Source of the DNA: Desulfobacterales bacterium C00003060
GTDB lineage: Bacteria; Desulfobacterota; Desulfobacteria; Desulfobacterales; C00003060
NCBI GenBank assembly: GCA_001751085.1
Contig: MAXP01000252.1
Location: 1 to 8,445 of the forward strand
Length of the DNA: 8,445 nucleotides
Reading direction: 5' to 3'
Shown here: in pieces, positions 5,727 to 8,445 of the stretch
Layout: every line of letters starts with the position of its first letter
Numbering within the stretch: position 1 is the stretch's first letter
The notes under the pieces: generated by a model
What the model was told of the DNA's origin: nothing
The model's database searches: none
Seen by the model: only the letters and a program-made list of their open reading frames with translations
Program-made: the position numbers and the translations under genes

Positions 5727-5868
5727 CCGCAATCCGCAATCCGCAATCCGCAATCGAACTATTCCGCAATCCCTGGCCCAGCCCTGGCCAATAGGCTCTG
5801 TGGTTGCATATATGAAGCGAGCGCCAGGGCAGGCCGCAATCCCCAATCCCCAATCCCCAATCCGAAAT
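5727..5868. repeat. Heptamer arrays (CCGCAAT / CCCCAAT) flanking an inverted repeat
   Basis: Four perfect CCGCAAT units occupy 5727-5754, with a fifth at 5764-5770. A second cluster at 5834-5868 reads CCGCAAT, three CCCCAAT, then CCGAAAT. Between them GCCCTGGC (5781-5788) and GCCAGGGC (5823-5830) can pair, with GGCC flanks. The unit begins 9 nt beyond the GlgX stop. It could limit read-through into the crotonase or be neutral; no promoter is evident within it. Confidence 0.8.
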
Positions 5869-5877
5869 CCTACATAT

Positions 5878-7965
5878 TCAATGCTGTCTAGAAATAAACA
5901 CCACTGCCGCCATGGGAAGCACGGGATACTTCCTGTCACCAATCACAGCAACTCCTTCATTTTCATCCAGGATGTCTTCCGGGGACGACCTGCTGGTTTC
6001 TACTATGCGATACCACTTGGTGCCTGGTCGAGGTCTTGGTATCTCAAAGCTGTGTTTCACCTGATCTCCATTGAGGATTACAAAGAAATCATCATGCCGT
6101 TCGCCTTCTCCAAGTTCTGATCCGTCCACCAGGAAGGCCACCACTCTGCCCTCTTCGGACCAGTCTGGTTTGCCCTGTTCAATGCCGTCCCAACTGAGAT
6201 CAGGACGTCCATCCTGGTTTGAGTCCGTTCCCGTCAGAAAGCATGATCTTCGAAATACAGGATGTCGATCCCTCAAGGCGATCATCTTACGGAAGAATCT
6301 AAGCAGATGAGCATTCTTTTCTGCGAGGTTCCAGTTGACCCAACTGATCTCGTTGTCTTGGCAATAGGGATTGTTGTTTCCCTGCTGGGTTCTGCCAAAC
6401 TCATCGCCGGCCAGGATCATGGGGACCCCCTGGGAGACCATCAGCACAGTGAAAGCGGTCTTGGTCTTGCAGAGCCTCAGGGCATTGACTGCCCTGTCAT
6501 CTGTTGGTCCCTCAATGCCACAGTTTGAGCTGAGGTTCTCGTCACTGCCATCTACGTTTTCCTCGCCGTTTTCCTCGTTGTGTTTTTTTTCGTAGGACAC
6601 AAGATCATAGAGGGTGAAGCCATCATGGCAGGTTATATAGTTTATGCTCCCACAAGGACTGCGGCCTGCCGCCTGATAGAGATCAGAGCTTCCTGCAATT
6701 CGGGTTGCCAATGCCGGGATTATCCCTTTATCTCCTCGTATGAATCGTCTGACAGTATCTCTGTAATGTGAGTTCCATTCAGCCCAACGTCCGGGGAACC
6801 CCCCGACTTGACAGATCTGTGTATCCCACGCCTCGGCTATGATCTTGGTGCGGGCAAGTGCTGGATCCTGTTCTATTGCATCGACAAGGGATGGGCCCAC
6901 CAGGAGTTGACCCTTGTGATCCCTGCGCAGGATAGAGGCCAGATCAAAACGAAACCCATCCACGTGCATGTCAATAACCCAATATCTGAGGCAATCCAGG
7001 ATGAATGCTTGAACCGCCGGATGGTTACAGTTTACCGTGTTCCCGCAGCCTGAAAGGTTCAGATAATCCTTTGATTCCGGATCCAGCGCGTAATAGATTG
7101 CATTATCCAGTCCGCGGAAGCTGATGATTGGTCCCTCCGAATCCACTTCTGCCGTGTGATTGAAAACCACATCGATGATTACCTCTATGCCTGCACGGTG
7201 AAAGGCCTTGACCATTTCCTTGAATTCTTTCACCTGATTACCGTCCCAACCGTCTGAGGCATAAGAGGCCTTTGGGGCAAAAAAAGCCACGGTGCTATAG
7301 CCCCAGAAGTTTTTCAGCCTGTCTCCTGTCTTCGGGCTGACCCGTTTGTTTTCCAGCTCGTTGAATTCAAAGACAGGCATCAGTTCTACTGCGGTTACCC
7401 CAAGGGATGTGATGTACGGAATCTTCTCGACTAATCCCTTATATGTACCATGGCTTGTGACTTCCGAAGATTCGTGGGCCGTATATCCCCTGACATGGAG
7501 TTCATAAATGACGCTGTCTTTGAGGGGCACATTCAGGGGCCTGTCGCCTTCCCAGTCAAAATGATCCGTCACGATACAACACCGACGTATCCCACCATGT
7601 CCTCCCCAGGTTTCCACTCCCTCAAGAGCCCGTGCATAAGGGTCAAGGAGGATATTCTCCCTGTTGAACCAGTGGCCTTTTCCCTTTGGGTCAAAGGCTC
7701 CATCAGCTCTATACTCGTAGCGCAGGGATGTGTCCATGCCAAGAACAAGGATATGCCATATGTCCCCGGTCCTGTTGATCCTGGGATCCAGCGTAATTTC
7801 GCCTGTGGGCTCTGAGTTTGCTTTCTCAAAGAGGACAAGCGTGATGGATGTGGCGTTTCGGGAAAAAACCGCGAAATTCACGCCCTCTGGAGTGACCGTA
7901 GCACCCAAGGGCAGGGGCTGACCAGGTTTACACTTCCATGTTTGCATATTTCGTATCATCTTCAC
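5878..7965 (-). CDS. glgX: Glycogen debranching enzyme GlgX (GH13, CBM48)
   Basis: GlgX/TreX/isoamylase-type enzymes cleave alpha-1,6 branch points of glycogen in the cytoplasm, acting on chains already shortened by phosphorylase. Residues about 17-100 form the CBM48-like N-terminal domain (PLGATVTPEGVNFAVFSRNA). The GH13 barrel follows with all conserved regions: DVVFNH (265-270), DGFRFD with the nucleophile D341, IIAEAWD with the acid/base E378, and HD at 447-448 with the stabilising D448. ILAGDEFGRTQQGNNNPYCQDN (517-538) is typical of the debranching subgroup. A C-terminal beta domain ends the protein. The length, 695 residues, is normal for the family. Numbering uses a GTG at 7965; ATGs at 7959 and 7947 are alternatives, and none has a good ribosome-binding site, so the true start is uncertain by up to six codons. 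No other glycogen gene is adjacent. Confidence 0.95.
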   Translation of the reverse strand: MKMIRNMQTWKCKPGQPLPLGATVTPEGVNFAVFSRNATSITLVLFEKANSEPTGEITLDPRINRTGDIWHILVLGMDTSLRYEYRADGAFDPKGKGHWFNRENILLDPYARALEGVETWGGHGGIRRCCIVTDHFDWEGDRPLNVPLKDSVIYELHVRGYTAHESSEVTSHGTYKGLVEKIPYITSLGVTAVELMPVFEFNELENKRVSPKTGDRLKNFWGYSTVAFFAPKASYASDGWDGNQVKEFKEMVKAFHRAGIEVIIDVVFNHTAEVDSEGPIISFRGLDNAIYYALDPESKDYLNLSGCGNTVNCNHPAVQAFILDCLRYWVIDMHVDGFRFDLASILRRDHKGQLLVGPSLVDAIEQDPALARTKIIAEAWDTQICQVGGFPGRWAEWNSHYRDTVRRFIRGDKGIIPALATRIAGSSDLYQAAGRSPCGSINYITCHDGFTLYDLVSYEKKHNEENGEENVDGSDENLSSNCGIEGPTDDRAVNALRLCKTKTAFTVLMVSQGVPMILAGDEFGRTQQGNNNPYCQDNEISWVNWNLAEKNAHLLRFFRKMIALRDRHPVFRRSCFLTGTDSNQDGRPDLSWDGIEQGKPDWSEEGRVVAFLVDGSELGEGERHDDFFVILNGDQVKHSFEIPRPRPGTKWYRIVETSRSSPEDILDENEGVAVIGDRKYPVLPMAAVVFISRQH

Positions 7966-8145
7966 ATAAGTCGGTGTGACTTCTCAAGAGTTCGTGTAGT
8001 ATCCGTATCCTGCCAGTCGTTTTTTCCTGTTACCATCAAGTCGCAGTGACCGCAGTACTGATGCCGTTCAAATTCAGATTATCAAGTTAAACAGTTAAGA
8101 ATGTCCCCTTTAGCCCTGGTGCGTTGCCTTCAAGTAGTTGAGAAC
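7966..8145. other. Spacer between DUF4143 fragment and glgX
   Basis: This 180-bp gap must contain any dedicated glgX promoter, but I see no convincing -35/-10 pair. Stops are frequent in all frames. I recognise no RNA gene or repeat. Confidence 0.35.
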
Positions 8146-8445
8146 TCAGGCGGGACTTAGCATCCATTTCCAAGCAGGTATGGCTTTGACAGAAACCCCT
8201 TGTTCGTGAAAATCCTTTTCCTGGTTATATGTTACTATGAGATTTTCTTTGATGCCGAAATACTTGGCGGTTGTAACGATTGCTCCCAACTCCCGCTTCA
8301 CGGTACCTGCTTGACTTATATCGATACAGACCTGGAGTGCCGTGACAGGATGACCGTGGCTGTCCGCGGCGATAAAATCCAGCTCCTGACGTTTTTTTCT
8401 GGTTAAATAATAATGAACTCTGTGCCATCTTTGACAAAGGTGGAC
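8146..8445 (-). pseudogene. DUF4143/AAA_14-type ATPase, C-terminal part with an apparent frameshift (partial)
   Basis: From about 8418 down to the TGA at 8148-8146, one frame reads as the C-terminal domain of the AAA-ATPase/DUF4143 family. It contains HYYLTRKKRQELDFIAAD, then VTALQVCIDI, KYFGIKENLIVTYNQEKD and the typical terminal IPAWKWML. This domain has a restriction-endonuclease-like fold, and ELDF and QVC correspond to its core motif. Upstream of 8418 the same frame reads poorly, while the next frame reads STFVKDGTEF, in family style. Joining the two requires one extra base near 8418-8420, giving DGTEVHYYL. It is therefore either a decayed gene or a read error. The ATPase part with its Walker motifs lies beyond the right edge. 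These ATPases are common accessory genes of uncertain role. Confidence 0.7.

Noticed and set aside
5727..5868. CRISPR array
   Set aside because: Units are 7 bp and contiguous, with no unique spacers and no cas genes.
8200..8437. Frames plus 8200-8406 and minus 8225-8437
   Set aside because: The DUF4143 reading in a different minus-strand frame accounts for this region.

Overview
The window looks like chromosomal DNA from an anaerobic Desulfobacterota (formerly deltaproteobacterial) organism of the sulfate-reducer or syntroph type. This is an inference from gene content: an HdrA-type flavoprotein module beside a NuoE-type subunit, Gram-negative outer-membrane barrels, an ECHDC3-like crotonase, and intergenic spacers full of short repeats. 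Coding DNA is of moderate GC. The stretch around 1080-1390 is strikingly AT-rich.

Layout, left to right. Positions 1-702 (minus strand) hold the start of an operon: a short HdrA-like protein followed 12 nt later by a NuoE-like subunit that runs off the left edge, with a good sigma70-type promoter at 808-836. Positions 855-3105 form a repeat-rich island around one outer-membrane barrel gene (1405-2250, minus). It is bounded by two direct copies of a ~107-bp repeat (855-960 and 2999-3105) and carries two fold-back (MITE-like) elements, 1048-1406 and 2609-2851. Positions 3106-3353 hold apparent gene debris, including a frameshifted signal-peptide relic. Positions 3354-4805 (plus) encode an intact OprO/OprP-type porin, which converges on an ECHDC3-like crotonase (4871-5647, minus) across a shared hairpin. 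Upstream of the crotonase, 5671-5868 is packed with tandem 14-mers and CCGCAAT-type heptamers. Then come a full glycogen debranching enzyme GlgX (5878-7965, minus) and, at the right edge, the C-terminal part of a DUF4143 AAA-type ATPase that needs a one-base frameshift to read through (8146-8445, minus).

The genes do not form one pathway. HdrA-like plus NuoE-like suggests flavin/iron-sulfur electron transfer linked to NAD(H). The two barrels are outer-membrane channels. The crotonase acts on CoA thioesters, and GlgX breaks down stored glycogen. I see no defence island, CRISPR array, tRNA or rRNA. The most unusual material is the repeat architecture and the stand-alone HdrA module. Two gene starts missed by simple ORF calling are the NuoE-like partial gene at 1-291 and the DUF4143 fragment at 8146-8445; both lack an in-window start or stop.
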